DNA of 64,000 nt from Flavobacterium lacus (GCF_003268815.1 NZ_QLSV01000014.1:50674-114673), one strand, 5' to 3'. Shown: positions 53,033 through 62,125, counted from the first letter of the stretch. Numbers and translations: made by a program. The notes: generated by a model not told the origin, from the sequence alone.

Positions 53033-54196
53033 ATGCCAAAAATATTAATTATTGAAGACGAAGCAGCCATTCGAAGAGTGTTAACCAAAATTCTTTCGGA
53101 AGAAAACGATACGTATCAAGTAGAAGAAGCTGAAGACGGACTTTCCGGAGTTGAAAAAATTAAAAACGAAGACTACGATTTAGTGCTTTGCGACATCAAA
53201 ATGCCCAAAATGGATGGGGTAGAAGTACTCGAAGCCGTTAAAAAAATAAAACCAGAAATTCCAATGGTGATGATTTCCGGTCATGGCGATTTGGAAACAG
53301 CTGTCAATACGATGCGATTGGGAGCGTTTGATTATATCTCAAAACCACCGGATTTGAATCGGTTGTTGAACACGGTTCGCAATGCTTTGGATAGAAAAAA
53401 ACTAGTTGTTGAAAATAAAATACTAAAGAAAAAAGTCAGCAAAAATTATGAGATGATTGGTCAATCGGAACCCATTAATCATATTAAAGACATGATTGAT
53501 AAAGTGGCTCCAACGGAAGCCCGAGTTTTAATAACCGGTCCAAACGGAACCGGAAAAGAGTTAGTTGCTCATCAATTGCATGAAAAAAGCGAACGTGCTG
53601 CCTATCCGATTATTGAAGTAAACTGTGCCGCTATTCCGTCAGAATTAATTGAAAGTGAATTATTTGGCCACGTGAAAGGAGCCTTTACTTCTGCCGTGAA
53701 AGACCGTGCCGGAAAATTTGAAGCGGCCGATGGCGGAACGATTTTTTTAGATGAAATTGGCGATATGAGTTTAGCCGCTCAAGCCAAAGTTTTGCGAGCT
53801 TTACAGGAAAATTTGGTGCAACGCGTTGGTGCTGATAAAGACATCAAAGTGAATGTTCGCGTGATTGCTGCCACAAACAAAGATTTACAAAAAGAAATAG
53901 CCGCAGGACGTTTTCGGGAGGATTTGTATCATCGTTTGGCGGTGATTTTAATTAAAGTTCCGGCCTTAAACGAACGAAGAGATGATATTCCGCTTTTAAT
54001 TGAACATTTTGCAACCAAAATTTCAGAAGAACAAGGAAATACGGCTAAGCAATTTTCAGCCAATGCAATTAAATTATTGCAAGAATACGATTGGACGGGA
54101 AATATTCGCGAACTTCGCAACGTGGTAGAACGCTTAATTATTCTTGGTGGAAGTGAAATTTCGGAGAATGATGTGAAGATGTTTGCGAGTAAATAA
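53033..54196 (+). CDS. NtrC-like sigma-54-type response regulator without DNA-binding domain
   Basis: The 387-residue protein has a receiver (Asp54 in LVLCDIKMP; Lys in SKPPD) and an AAA+ domain with Walker A GPNGTGKE (169-176), [19 protein letters not shown] and Walker [10 protein letters not shown] (237-245). The sigma-54 contact loop reads GAFTSA (216-221), not GAFTGA. The protein ends right after the AAA+ domain (NDVKMFASK), so the usual Fis-type helix-turn-helix is absent. It is last in the ABC-MscS operon, 8 nt after mscS. Confidence 0.9.
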   Translation: MPKILIIEDEAAIRRVLTKILSEENDTYQVEEAEDGLSGVEKIKNEDYDLVLCDIKMPKMDGVEVLEAVKKIKPEIPMVMISGHGDLETAVNTMRLGAFDYISKPPDLNRLLNTVRNALDRKKLVVENKILKKKVSKNYEMIGQSEPINHIKDMIDKVAPTEARVLITGPNGTGKELVAHQLHEKSERAAYPIIEVNCAAIPSELIESELFGHVKGAFTSAVKDRAGKFEAADGGTIFLDEIGDMSLAAQAKVLRALQENLVQRVGADKDIKVNVRVIAATNKDLQKEIAAGRFREDLYHRLAVILIKVPALNERRDDIPLLIEHFATKISEEQGNTAKQFSANAIKLLQEYDWTGNIRELRNVVERLIILGGSEISENDVKMFASK

Positions 54197-54270
54197 AAAT
54201 GGTAAAAGGTAATTGGTAATAGGTGAAAGGAAATCCCATCACCCATCACCATTTACCCATCACCCATCAC
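54197..54270 (+). repeat. GGTAATTGG / CCCATCACC word-repeat leader
   Basis: The tract is made of GGTAAAAGGTAATTGGTAAT-type words followed by CCCATCACCCATCACC words, ending 12 nt before the next ATG. The two halves are mirror complements (GGTGA... / TCACC...), so the transcript could fold. Similar words occur at 17394-17434 and 54896-54934. Confidence 0.6.
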
Positions 54271-54282
54271 CTTTTAAAAAAT

Positions 54283-54894
54283 ATGCAACTAAAAAAAATA
54301 AACCCAAAACTTCAACAAGCCCTGATCGAATGTGGTTTGACTGAAGCGAATGAAATTCAACAAGAAACGTTTTCTACTTTAAAAAGTGGGGCAGATGCAG
54401 TTATTCAATCGCCTGGCGGAAGTGGAAAAACGACAACATTGGTGCTCAATGTTCTTCAGCGATTGGAAAAAGCAGTCGGTGAAAGTACCAGAGCATTAAT
54501 CGTCGTAGAAAACAGAGACAAAGTAACCGAAATGGTTGATTTATTTGAAAAATTTGGCGATTTTCTCGATTTAAGAGTTATTGGTGTTCATGAAAGAGGT
54601 GATATTGATTTTGATAAAAATCAAATTTCGCTTGGAATGGATGTGTTAATCGGAACACCAACGAAGATCAATGATATGTTTTCTTCCGCCGGATTCAATA
54701 TGAATACCATCAAAATGTTTGTGGTGGATGATGCCGAAGTAATGTTCAGAAACCGAATGGACGCCATCATTCTAAGACTTTCGTTAAGTGTAGAAAAAAC
54801 ACAACGGGTTTTCTTCTGTTCAACCATCACCGAACGAGTTGAAGTTTTAGCCGATAAAATCATGATAGAACCTATTTTCTTTGAAGCAGAATAA
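54283..54894 (+). CDS. DEAD-box-like protein with a single RecA lobe
   Basis: The 203-residue protein has an N-terminal Q-motif-like segment (LTEANEIQQETFSTLKSGAD), Walker A QSPGGSGKTTT, a GTPTKI motif (motif Ib), motif II VVDDAEVMF in place of DEAD and motif III CSTITE in place of SAT. It ends after lobe 1; no lobe 2 motifs (IV-VI) are present. It may bind RNA without unwinding or partner another protein. The ATG at 54283 follows a word-repeat leader. DUF2007 follows 40 nt later. Confidence 0.75.
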   Translation: MQLKKINPKLQQALIECGLTEANEIQQETFSTLKSGADAVIQSPGGSGKTTTLVLNVLQRLEKAVGESTRALIVVENRDKVTEMVDLFEKFGDFLDLRVIGVHERGDIDFDKNQISLGMDVLIGTPTKINDMFSSAGFNMNTIKMFVVDDAEVMFRNRMDAIILRLSLSVEKTQRVFFCSTITERVEVLADKIMIEPIFFEAE

Positions 54895-54895
54895 A

Positions 54896-54934
54896 CCCTT
54901 AACCAATTACCTTTAACCCTAAACCTTTTTTATT
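54896..54934 (+). repeat. CCCTTAACC word-repeat leader
   Basis: The 39-nt gap reads CCTTAACCAATTACCTTTAA and CCCTAAACC, permutations of one word, ending just before the DUF2007 ATG. Confidence 0.45.
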
Positions 54935-55153
54935 ATGGGCATGATGAAAATATTTTCCGGAAGTCAAATTTTAGCTTCCGCATTAAAAGAAAAAATAGAA
55001 GAAATAGGGGTCGAAGTACTCCAAAAAGATAATATTCAATCCGCTCGTTTGGGTGGTTTTGGCAACTTGGATTTAGCCGTAGAACTATTTATTGACGAAA
55101 AATATTATGGTAAAGTCACGGAAGTTGTTGAGAAATTTAGAATGAGTATTTAA
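54935..55153 (+). CDS. DUF2007-like small protein
   Basis: The 72-residue soluble protein reads MKIFSGSQILASALKEKIEE and then VELFIDEKYYGKVTEVVEKF, the ferredoxin-like pattern of DUF2007 'putative signal transducing' proteins. Three in-frame ATGs cluster at the start; the first (54935) is used, but the third (MKIFSG) is equally likely. Function unknown. Confidence 0.72.
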   Translation: MGMMKIFSGSQILASALKEKIEEIGVEVLQKDNIQSARLGGFGNLDLAVELFIDEKYYGKVTEVVEKFRMSI

Positions 55154-55183
55154 ATTTGTATATTTGTTATTAAATTGATTAGT

Positions 55184-55429
55184 ATGGATTTAGCTGCAAA
55201 AAAATCGGAACTTTTAGATTGGTTGCTTCATCTTAAAGATGAAAGTAAGCTAAAAAAATTAATTGCTTTTAAGTCAATAATAGATAATGAAGTTGTTGCC
55301 CATACCGTTAGTGGTTATCCAATTGATAAGCAAGAATATGTTAATATGGTAAAAGAAGCTGATGAAAGAATATCCTCCGGAAAATATACCACAATGGAAG
55401 ATTTAGAAAAAGAAATTGAGAATTGGTAG
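55184..55429 (+). CDS. Putative antitoxin of a ParE-type system
   Basis: The 81-residue acidic protein (MDLAAKKSELLDWLLHLKDE...TTMEDLEKEIENW) lies 7 nt upstream of a ParE-family toxin gene. It has the small, helical, acidic character and C-terminal MEDLEKEIENW tail typical of antitoxins partnering RelE/ParE toxins. The DNA-binding part is not obvious. ATG 55184 is preferred over an upstream TTG. Confidence 0.72.
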   Translation: MDLAAKKSELLDWLLHLKDESKLKKLIAFKSIIDNEVVAHTVSGYPIDKQEYVNMVKEADERISSGKYTTMEDLEKEIENW

Positions 55430-55436
55430 AGGAAGG

Positions 55437-55742
55437 ATGGAACATCAAATTAGAATTATTTGGGATAATAATGCAAAGTCTGACCTTAAATTAATTTATG
55501 ATTTTATAAAATTAAAATCTCCTCAAGGAGCGAAAAATGTAATTAACGACATTGTTACAAATGCGAAGAACATAAAGTTTACGCAACAATATCAAGTTGA
55601 CGAAATTCTTGGTGAACCTTACAGAAGAATTGTCGTAAGAAATTATAAGATAATCTATAAAATTCAATCAGAATCTGAAATTAGAATTCTTCAAATTTTT
55701 GATACTCGTCAAAACCCTATCAAACTTAAAGGGAAAGAATAA
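55437..55742 (+). CDS. ParE/RelE-family toxin
   Basis: The 101-residue basic protein has the ParE pattern: IRIIWDNNAKSDLKLIYDFI at the N-terminus, RRIVVRNYKIIYKIQSESEI in the middle and ILQIFDTRQNP at the C-terminus. ParE toxins inhibit gyrase; RelE relatives cleave mRNA, and the Arg-rich 'VVRNYKIIYKI' strand occurs in both. It forms an operon with the upstream antitoxin; its stop abuts the convergent MFS gene with no spacer. Confidence 0.85.
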   Translation: MEHQIRIIWDNNAKSDLKLIYDFIKLKSPQGAKNVINDIVTNAKNIKFTQQYQVDEILGEPYRRIVVRNYKIIYKIQSESEIRILQIFDTRQNPIKLKGKE

Positions 55743-56966
55743 TCACCTAAAAATCTTCAAATAATAAGCCAAAACCGAAATAAACACGCCGAAAATTCCA
55801 ATAAAACCGAACGAATACCGCAGACTAGTTAATTCTGCAATGTGACCAATAATTGGTGGTCCCATTAAAAAACCTAAGAAACTAATTCCGGTTACAATCG
55901 TCAATGCTTCGCCGGTTGGCAATGTTGAAGTTCGTCCTGTTGTGCTGTAAACAATCGGAATAACATTCGAAACGCCAAACCCAACCATCATAAATGCAAT
56001 GGTGCACGGAATTAAAAAAGGGAAAGCAACGGCAGTATATAATCCTAATGAAATAGTAACTCCGCTCACAAGAAGTATCTTTTTTGCTCCGTATTTCCGA
56101 ACTAAAATATCACTCAAAAATCGTCCAGAGGCCATCGTAATCATGAACGAAGTGTAACCCAAAATAACTAGTGCTCCCGGTGCTTTTACAATATCTTTAA
56201 AATAAACACCACTCCAATCAAACATAATTCCTTCGCTTGCCATACAACAAAAACCAATTACGCCAAGCCAAATCAATGACTTATCAGGCATTTTGAATTG
56301 AGGTTTAGCAATGTTAATTTCTTGTTTGACCGCTTTTACTTTTATCAAAAAACGATAATTGATAAAAATGATTATTCCTACAATAGCAAAAACAATAACA
56401 AAATGTTGGTAAGGGGAAAGCTTAAATGCCAACATTAGCAAGCCCACTAACGCTCCACAAAATCCGGCTAAACTCCAAGATCCGTGAAACGAACCCATAA
56501 TTGGTTTCCCGAAGATTTGTTCCGTATAAACGCCTTGTGTATTAATGGAAATGTTACTGAAATTACCACAAACACCAAACAAATACAAACCCAACGCCAA
56601 TTGCCACGTTTCTTCGGCCAATCCGATATTGGTTAAACAAAAAGCATATAATGGCAAGGCAAATAAGAGTACTTTTCTACTTCCCAAACGAGTAACTAAT
56701 TTACCTGAAAATGGCATTGCCGTTAATTGGCCAATCGGTAGAGCAAATAAAATGGTCCCCAATTCACCTTCACTTAAGTCCAAAAATGATTTGATATCCG
56801 GAATTCTGCTCGCCCAAGAAGCAAAACAAAATCCCATCCCAAAATAAAAAAAAGAAGTTGCTAAGCGAATTCGATTCAAATACGTCTGCTTCGCTTTCCG
56901 ATAGCTTTTTTTGTGCTTTTGTTGCGGAATAATCTTTCCTAAAAAACTGTAGTCTAATAAAGGCAT
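55743..56966 (-). CDS. MFS transporter
   Basis: The 407-residue protein has about twelve helices after a 30-residue basic N-terminal segment. The first helix pair contains FGMGFCFASWASRIPDIKSF and LPIGQLTAMPFSGKLVTRLGSRKV, the YbjJ/sugar-permease-like MFS pattern. The substrate is unknown. The ATG at 56966 gives a longer N-terminus than the family average; a start at the basic IRLATSFF segment is possible. Confidence 0.86.
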   Translation of the reverse strand: MPLLDYSFLGKIIPQQKHKKSYRKAKQTYLNRIRLATSFFYFGMGFCFASWASRIPDIKSFLDLSEGELGTILFALPIGQLTAMPFSGKLVTRLGSRKVLLFALPLYAFCLTNIGLAEETWQLALGLYLFGVCGNFSNISINTQGVYTEQIFGKPIMGSFHGSWSLAGFCGALVGLLMLAFKLSPYQHFVIVFAIVGIIIFINYRFLIKVKAVKQEINIAKPQFKMPDKSLIWLGVIGFCCMASEGIMFDWSGVYFKDIVKAPGALVILGYTSFMITMASGRFLSDILVRKYGAKKILLVSGVTISLGLYTAVAFPFLIPCTIAFMMVGFGVSNVIPIVYSTTGRTSTLPTGEALTIVTGISFLGFLMGPPIIGHIAELTSLRYSFGFIGIFGVFISVLAYYLKIFR

Positions 56967-57143
56967 TTATTATGGGCTGAATGAGACCTCAAAATTAATT
57001 AAAAAATAGAGTTTACGCTTGATTTTGATTTCATTGGCTTATTTATTGTCTATTTTTCAAGAATTGATGAAGCATTTTAACAATTCCAAAAATAATTGTC
57101 TTACTAATTAGCATTTTCAAACTTCAAGATTCCACAAATCGAT

Positions 57144-57151
57144 TATCTTTG
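57144..57151 (+). promoter_or_regulatory. Putative -7 promoter box for the ABC-F gene
   Basis: TATCTTTG is an exact consensus match 67 nt upstream of the ATG at 57219. The leader between (57168-57218) is built from CTTCCAGCTTCC / CTAACTTCC words. Confidence 0.45.
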
Positions 57152-57218
57152 CACCTTAAAAAATCAGAAATGCGAGCTGACTTCCAGCTTCCATCCTCTA
57201 ACTTCCAACTTAAAAAAA

Positions 57219-58853
57219 ATGATTACAGTAAACGATATCTCCGTTCACTTTGGCGGAACCACTTTGTTCAGCGACGTTTCTTTTGCCATCAACGAAAATG
57301 ACAAAATTGCCTTGATGGGAAAAAACGGTGCCGGAAAATCTACACTTTTAAAGATAATTGCAGGCGAAAGTAAACCGTCAACCGGAAATGTTTCTGCACC
57401 AAAAGATGCCGTAGTGGCCTATTTGCCACAGCATTTGTTAACGCAAGATGGTTCAACGGTGATGGAAGAAGCGTCAAAAGCATTTGGAGAAATCTTCAAA
57501 ATGAAGTCCGAAATCGACGAAATCAATGAGCAATTAACGATTCGAACTGATTATGAAAGTGATGAGTATATGAAATTAATCGAAAAAGTTTCCGACTTAA
57601 GCGAGAAATTTTATGCTATTGAAGAAATCAATTACGAAGCCGAAGTAGAAAAAATATTAACCGGTTTAGGATTTGAAAGAACCGATTTTACAAGACAAAC
57701 TTCCGAATTTTCCGGAGGTTGGCGAATGCGAATTGAGTTAGCCAAAATCCTTCTTCGCAAACCCGATTTGATTCTTCTTGACGAACCAACCAACCACATG
57801 GACATCGAAAGTATTCAATGGTTAGAAGATTTTTTAATCAATTCCGCCAAGGCAGTGGTGGTCATTTCGCACGATAGAGCGTTTGTGGATAACATCACCA
57901 ATCGAACCATCGAAGTGACGATGGGACGCATTTATGACTACAAAGCAAAATATACTCACTATTTAGAACTCAGAAAAGACCGAAGAATTCACCAACAAAA
58001 AGCGTATGATGAACAGCAAAAAATGATTGCCGATAACCAAACGTTTATCGATCGTTTTAAAGGAACTTTTTCTAAAACCGACGCCGTTCAATCACGTGTA
58101 AAAATGCTTGAAAAACTCGTTCTAGTTCAGGTGGATGAGGTCGATACCTCGGCTTTAAAATTAAAATTCCCACCTGCTATTCGTTCCGGTCAATATCCGG
58201 TGATTGTCAAAGATTTAGAAAAATCGTATGGAGATCATTTGATTTTTAAAGATGCTAATATCGTTATCGAAAGAGGAGATAAAGTCGCTTTTGTAGGCAA
58301 AAATGGCGAAGGAAAATCAACTATGATCAAAGCCATTATGAAAGAAATCGAAATCAACGGTGGAAGCGTAGAAATCGGTCACAACGCACAAATTGGCTAT
58401 TTTGCACAAAATCAAGCGTCACTTTTAGACGAAAATGCAACCATTTTTGAAACCATCGACGACATTGCGGTGGGCGATGTTCGAACGCAAATTAAAAATA
58501 TTCTCGGAGCTTTTATGTTCCACGGCGACGACATCACCAAAAAAGTAAAAGTACTTTCCGGTGGCGAAAAAACGCGTTTAGCAATGATTAAATTGTTGCT
58601 CGAACCGGTGAATTTGCTCATTCTCGATGAGCCTTCCAACCACCTGGATATGAAAACCAAAGACATCATCAAAGATGCCTTGCGGGATTTCGACGGCACG
58701 TTAATTCTCGTTTCCCACGACCGTGATTTCCTCGACGGTTTGGCAACTAAAGTTTTTGAATTTGGCAACAAACGCGTTAAAGAACATTTCGAAGACATCA
58801 AAGGATTCCTAGCGATGAAAAAAATGGAAAACCTTCGTGAAATCGAAAAATAA
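57219..58853 (+). CDS. ABC-F family ATPase (translation factor type)
   Basis: The 544-residue protein has two ABC domains: Walker A GKNGAGKST and signature FSGGWRMRIELAKIL with LLDEPTNHMD; and GKNGEGKST, LSGGEKTRLAMIKLLL and ILDEPSNHLD. The linker (about 245-310) has the P-site tRNA interaction-region character of EttA/Uup/YheS proteins, and there is no membrane segment. It is expected to act on ribosomes; the subtype cannot be assigned. Confidence 0.93.
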   Translation: MITVNDISVHFGGTTLFSDVSFAINENDKIALMGKNGAGKSTLLKIIAGESKPSTGNVSAPKDAVVAYLPQHLLTQDGSTVMEEASKAFGEIFKMKSEIDEINEQLTIRTDYESDEYMKLIEKVSDLSEKFYAIEEINYEAEVEKILTGLGFERTDFTRQTSEFSGGWRMRIELAKILLRKPDLILLDEPTNHMDIESIQWLEDFLINSAKAVVVISHDRAFVDNITNRTIEVTMGRIYDYKAKYTHYLELRKDRRIHQQKAYDEQQKMIADNQTFIDRFKGTFSKTDAVQSRVKMLEKLVLVQVDEVDTSALKLKFPPAIRSGQYPVIVKDLEKSYGDHLIFKDANIVIERGDKVAFVGKNGEGKSTMIKAIMKEIEINGGSVEIGHNAQIGYFAQNQASLLDENATIFETIDDIAVGDVRTQIKNILGAFMFHGDDITKKVKVLSGGEKTRLAMIKLLLEPVNLLILDEPSNHLDMKTKDIIKDALRDFDGTLILVSHDRDFLDGLATKVFEFGNKRVKEHFEDIKGFLAMKKMENLREIEK

Positions 58854-58870
58854 GCTATAAAAATAATTTG

Positions 58871-59037
58871 GGCGTGCCCCTCCGTAAACTACGGGTCGGG
58901 CTTTTCGTTCCAAGTCCTCACAAAAAACACCATTTTCTTCAACCCAAAAAGAGCTTCTGCTGGTCGCTTTTTTGGCTTGAGAAAATTGGTGTTTTTTTGT
59001 TCCGGGCTTTCCACTTCAATCCGTCACGCGAGTCAGT
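58871..59037. repeat. GGGCGTG repeat copy 3 fused to long-hairpin element copy 3
   Basis: GGGCGTGCCCCTCCGTAAAC and GGGTCGGGCTTTTCG (58871-58909) lead into an inverted repeat: AAAAAACACC (58923-58932) with GGTGTTTTTT (58989-58998), then imperfect inner pairs. The loop GCTTCTGCTGGTCGC (58954-58968) is identical in 14 of 15 positions to copy 1. The right flank reads CCGGGCTTTCCACTTCAATC. The rest of the gap holds CAGTTTTCAGTC words (59080-59110), a TTGTCATTCTGACGAAGGAA segment (59119) and a terminator. Confidence 0.72.
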
Positions 59038-59179
59038 ACTAACAAAGTAGTTTAAAGGAAAATGCTGATTTGGTTTTCAGTCATAATCGCAGTTTTCAGT
59101 CCCAGTTTTCACACAATCTTGTCATTCTGACGAAGGAAGAATCTCATCGTGATATTTCAATTTTAGAATAATTCATAAA

Positions 59180-59209
59180 AAAACATCCCGCTAACTAACG
59201 GGATGTTTT
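59180..59209 (-). terminator. Terminator of the adhesin-PorP-OmpA operon
   Basis: AAAACATCCCG pairs with CGGGATGTTTT; on the minus strand it follows the OmpA gene stop by 27 nt and ends in TTTTTTT. Confidence 0.82.
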
Positions 59210-59236
59210 CGTAATGTAATTTAAATTAACAAGTAT

Positions 59237-61177
59237 TTATAAAGCAGTAATAATAAATTGGCTTCTTCTGTTCAATTGGTGTTCGGCTTCGGTACATTCT
59301 ACGCCGTCAGCACATTTGTTAACCAATTGTGTTTCTCCGTAACCTTTTGCTGTTAAACGTTCCGGAGCAATTCCGTTTTTGATTAACCAATCACGAGTAG
59401 ATTTTGCTCTTCTTTCAGACAACACTTCGTTGTAACGGTGTGTCTGACGGCTATCGGTGTGCGAACGAATATCGATTTTCATATTTGGATATTCATTCAA
59501 TACATCTAAGATTTTAGCAATATCAATCGCAGCATCCGGTCTAATGTTCCATTTATCTAAATCAAAATAGATGAGGTTGATTCCAAAAACATCGGCTAAA
59601 TCGCCACCAATCGGAATACTTTTCACCGCTTTTTCCAATTCAATCGGAAGTTCAGTTGTGCCACTTTCTTTTCCAATAATAACAGGAACTTCTTTGGTAG
59701 TATATTCCGGTTGTTCAGCTCTAACATAGTATTTCTTTTCACATTCCACTTCACCAAAGTCATATCGACCATCCGGACCTGAAATAGTTTCTTTTAATTT
59801 ATTGAAATTCTCATCAAACAAAGTCAGTTTTGTGTTTGGTAAGATCGCTCCGGTTTCTTCGTCTGTTACAATTCCAGCCAACAATTGTTCACAATCAAAT
59901 TGCAATTCTCTTGTTTCAAGGAATTTATAGATATCATCGTTTCCAACACCATTTGGACGGTTAGAAGATAAAAATCCTCTTTTGTTAGCTTTGTTGATAA
60001 TCAATGCAAAATCATCATGCGGACTATTTGCAGGTTCTCCAATATTGTGAACTTGTTTAAAAGTACCATCGCTTTCTAACTTTGAGACAAAAATATCTAA
60101 ACCACCCAAACCAGGATGACCGTCTGAGGCGAAATACAATTCATTGTCTGAAGTAATGAATGGAAATGTTTCACGACCTTCAGTATTAATGTCAACCAAG
60201 TTAATTGGAGTTCCATACGAATCTTCTGCTAAAATATCAACTTTAAAGATGTCTGATAAACCTTTTGTTCCCGGCATATCAGAAGCAAAATACAATGTTT
60301 TTTCGTCGGCACTTAACGATGGGTGAGCCACTTGATAACTGTCGCTGTTAAACGGAAGTTCTTTAATGTTTGTCCATTTTTCATCCACCAAAGTAGCTTT
60401 GTAAATTTTTAATAAAGTCACTTTGTTGGCATCTTTACCTTTTTTACCATCCAAATAATTATTTCTGGTAAAGTAAACGGTTTTCCCATCTTTTGTAAAA
60501 GCCGGAGTTGATTCATGGAATTTAGAATTCAATTTTTTGCCATATCTATCGGTGTTGGAAAGAGCACCTTCTGCACTCAAATCAGCACCATATAAATTAG
60601 AAAAGTATTGATCAGTCCACGAGTGTTTTCTTTTTGAAAAATTTCCGGTATCACGGGTAGAGGTAAAAACCACTTTATCCATATAGAAAGCTGGTCCATA
60701 GTCTGAATATTCAGAGTTAATTCCGGCATCTTCGATGTTATAACGGCCTGAGTTCTTTTTGATTGCATCGCGGTAATCCTTTTGCTCTTTGGCTAGAAGT
60801 CCTCGTTTATCGTTTCCGCTTTTCTCATTGAATTTTACCATCATTTCATCGGCTTTGGCATAATTTCCCACTGCTTTTAATGATTGTGCATAACGGAAAT
60901 AATATTCGGCTTCCACCTCTTGCGACATAGCAAAAAGTTCTCCATACCATTTTTCTGCATTCACTAGGTCGGCATTAAAATAGTAGGCATTTGCAATTTT
61001 TTGCAACATATCAGGCGTTTTATATCCTTTTTCTGCAATTCGTTCATAGGTTTTTATAGCGTCTATGTATGCGAATTTGTCATAGTTTTTAGTTGCTTTT
61101 CGTTCACCTGCTTTTTGCGAGTAAACATTTACAGCAATAAAACTAAACAAGGCGATGTATATAAATTTAATTTTCAT
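59237..61177 (-). CDS. OmpA-family protein with TPR and PD40 beta-propeller
   Basis: The 646-residue protein has a signal peptide (MKIKFIYIALFSFIAVNVYS), TPR helices (about 30-145), a beta-propeller of PD40/WD40-like strands (DKVVFTSTRD, TVYFTRNN, TLYFASDMPGTKGLSDIFKV, ELYFASDGHPGLGGLDIFV), a carboxypeptidase-regulatory-like beta-sandwich and a C-terminal OmpA domain (IDIRSHTDSRQTHRYNEVLS) that binds peptidoglycan. The layout is that of SprE/PorE-like outer-membrane lipoprotein partners of T9SS; no lipobox is seen. It follows PorP/SprF by 13 nt. Confidence 0.9.
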   Translation of the reverse strand: MKIKFIYIALFSFIAVNVYSQKAGERKATKNYDKFAYIDAIKTYERIAEKGYKTPDMLQKIANAYYFNADLVNAEKWYGELFAMSQEVEAEYYFRYAQSLKAVGNYAKADEMMVKFNEKSGNDKRGLLAKEQKDYRDAIKKNSGRYNIEDAGINSEYSDYGPAFYMDKVVFTSTRDTGNFSKRKHSWTDQYFSNLYGADLSAEGALSNTDRYGKKLNSKFHESTPAFTKDGKTVYFTRNNYLDGKKGKDANKVTLLKIYKATLVDEKWTNIKELPFNSDSYQVAHPSLSADEKTLYFASDMPGTKGLSDIFKVDILAEDSYGTPINLVDINTEGRETFPFITSDNELYFASDGHPGLGGLDIFVSKLESDGTFKQVHNIGEPANSPHDDFALIINKANKRGFLSSNRPNGVGNDDIYKFLETRELQFDCEQLLAGIVTDEETGAILPNTKLTLFDENFNKLKETISGPDGRYDFGEVECEKKYYVRAEQPEYTTKEVPVIIGKESGTTELPIELEKAVKSIPIGGDLADVFGINLIYFDLDKWNIRPDAAIDIAKILDVLNEYPNMKIDIRSHTDSRQTHRYNEVLSERRAKSTRDWLIKNGIAPERLTAKGYGETQLVNKCADGVECTEAEHQLNRRSQFIITAL

Positions 61178-61190
61178 GACTGTTGCTTTA

Positions 61191-62105
61191 TTAGAAGAAT
61201 CTAGGTGATACAATTTTATTCTGTTTTGTGAATAATTCAAAGCGTATGAAAACCTCATGTGAGCCTGAATTAAATCGTCTTAATCGTGTAGTTTCATGGT
61301 CATAACCATAACCGATAAATAGTCCGTCCGTTACTTGAAAACCAGCCATGGCACTCACAGCAGCGTCCCAACGCCAAGCAGCTCCTAACATAAATTTATC
61401 ATTATATAAAAAGTTGGCTGAAACGTCTACTTGCAAAGGAGCACCTTCTACTGCTTTTGTTAATAAAGCAGGCTTGAATTTTAAGTTATAATTCACGTCA
61501 AAAACATAACCTGCAATGAGGTAGAAGTTCATTCGCTCTGCGTTTAAAGCAATGTCATTGTCGTTGTATCTTTTTGTTTCAAAAAAGTTTGGTACTGAAA
61601 GACCAACATACATCTTATCGGAATGAAAATAGACTCCTGCTCCAACATTAGGTGTAACTTGATTGTCTATATTTGTCAGTAGCAATGCATCTCCTCCATC
61701 TTGAGGAGTGAGTTTTGAAACATCTAAATTAAACAAATTTGCGGTACCTTTTACACCAAAAGAAAGTTTGAAAGTTTCTGAGGTTTGAACAGTGTAAGAT
61801 ACATCTGCAGATATGGCATTTTCATTTGTAGGTCCAATTTTGTCATTCACAAATGACAATCCCATTCCAATATTACTATTGTTAATAGGTGTGTTAATGG
61901 AGAAAGCATTGGTAGTAGGAGCACCGTCTAAACCAACCCATTGGGTTCTGTGCAATCCGAAAATACTCATTACTCCTCTTGATCCCGCGTAGGCCGGATT
62001 CACGTTGATTGTGTTATACATGTATTGCGTGTACTGTGCGTCTTGTTGAGCAAGTGCTGCAAAACCTGTAAACATCAAAGCGATAAATAAAAATTTTGTT
62101 CTCAT
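61191..62105 (-). CDS. PorP/SprF-family T9SS outer-membrane protein
   Basis: The 304-residue protein has a signal peptide (MRTKFLFIALMFTGFAALAQ) and beta-barrel strands with the family landmarks QDAQYTQYMYNTINVNPAYAGSR and GVYFHSDKMYVGLSVPNFF, ending in an aromatic strand. SprF-like proteins are needed for secretion or attachment of type B CTD adhesins; in F. johnsoniae, SprF serves SprB. Its cognate adhesin is almost certainly the upstream gene. Confidence 0.93.
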   Translation of the reverse strand: MRTKFLFIALMFTGFAALAQQDAQYTQYMYNTINVNPAYAGSRGVMSIFGLHRTQWVGLDGAPTTNAFSINTPINNSNIGMGLSFVNDKIGPTNENAISADVSYTVQTSETFKLSFGVKGTANLFNLDVSKLTPQDGGDALLLTNIDNQVTPNVGAGVYFHSDKMYVGLSVPNFFETKRYNDNDIALNAERMNFYLIAGYVFDVNYNLKFKPALLTKAVEGAPLQVDVSANFLYNDKFMLGAAWRWDAAVSAMAGFQVTDGLFIGYGYDHETTRLRRFNSGSHEVFIRFELFTKQNKIVSPRFF

Positions 62106-62125
62106 TTTGTTTCTTTTTTTAGAAA

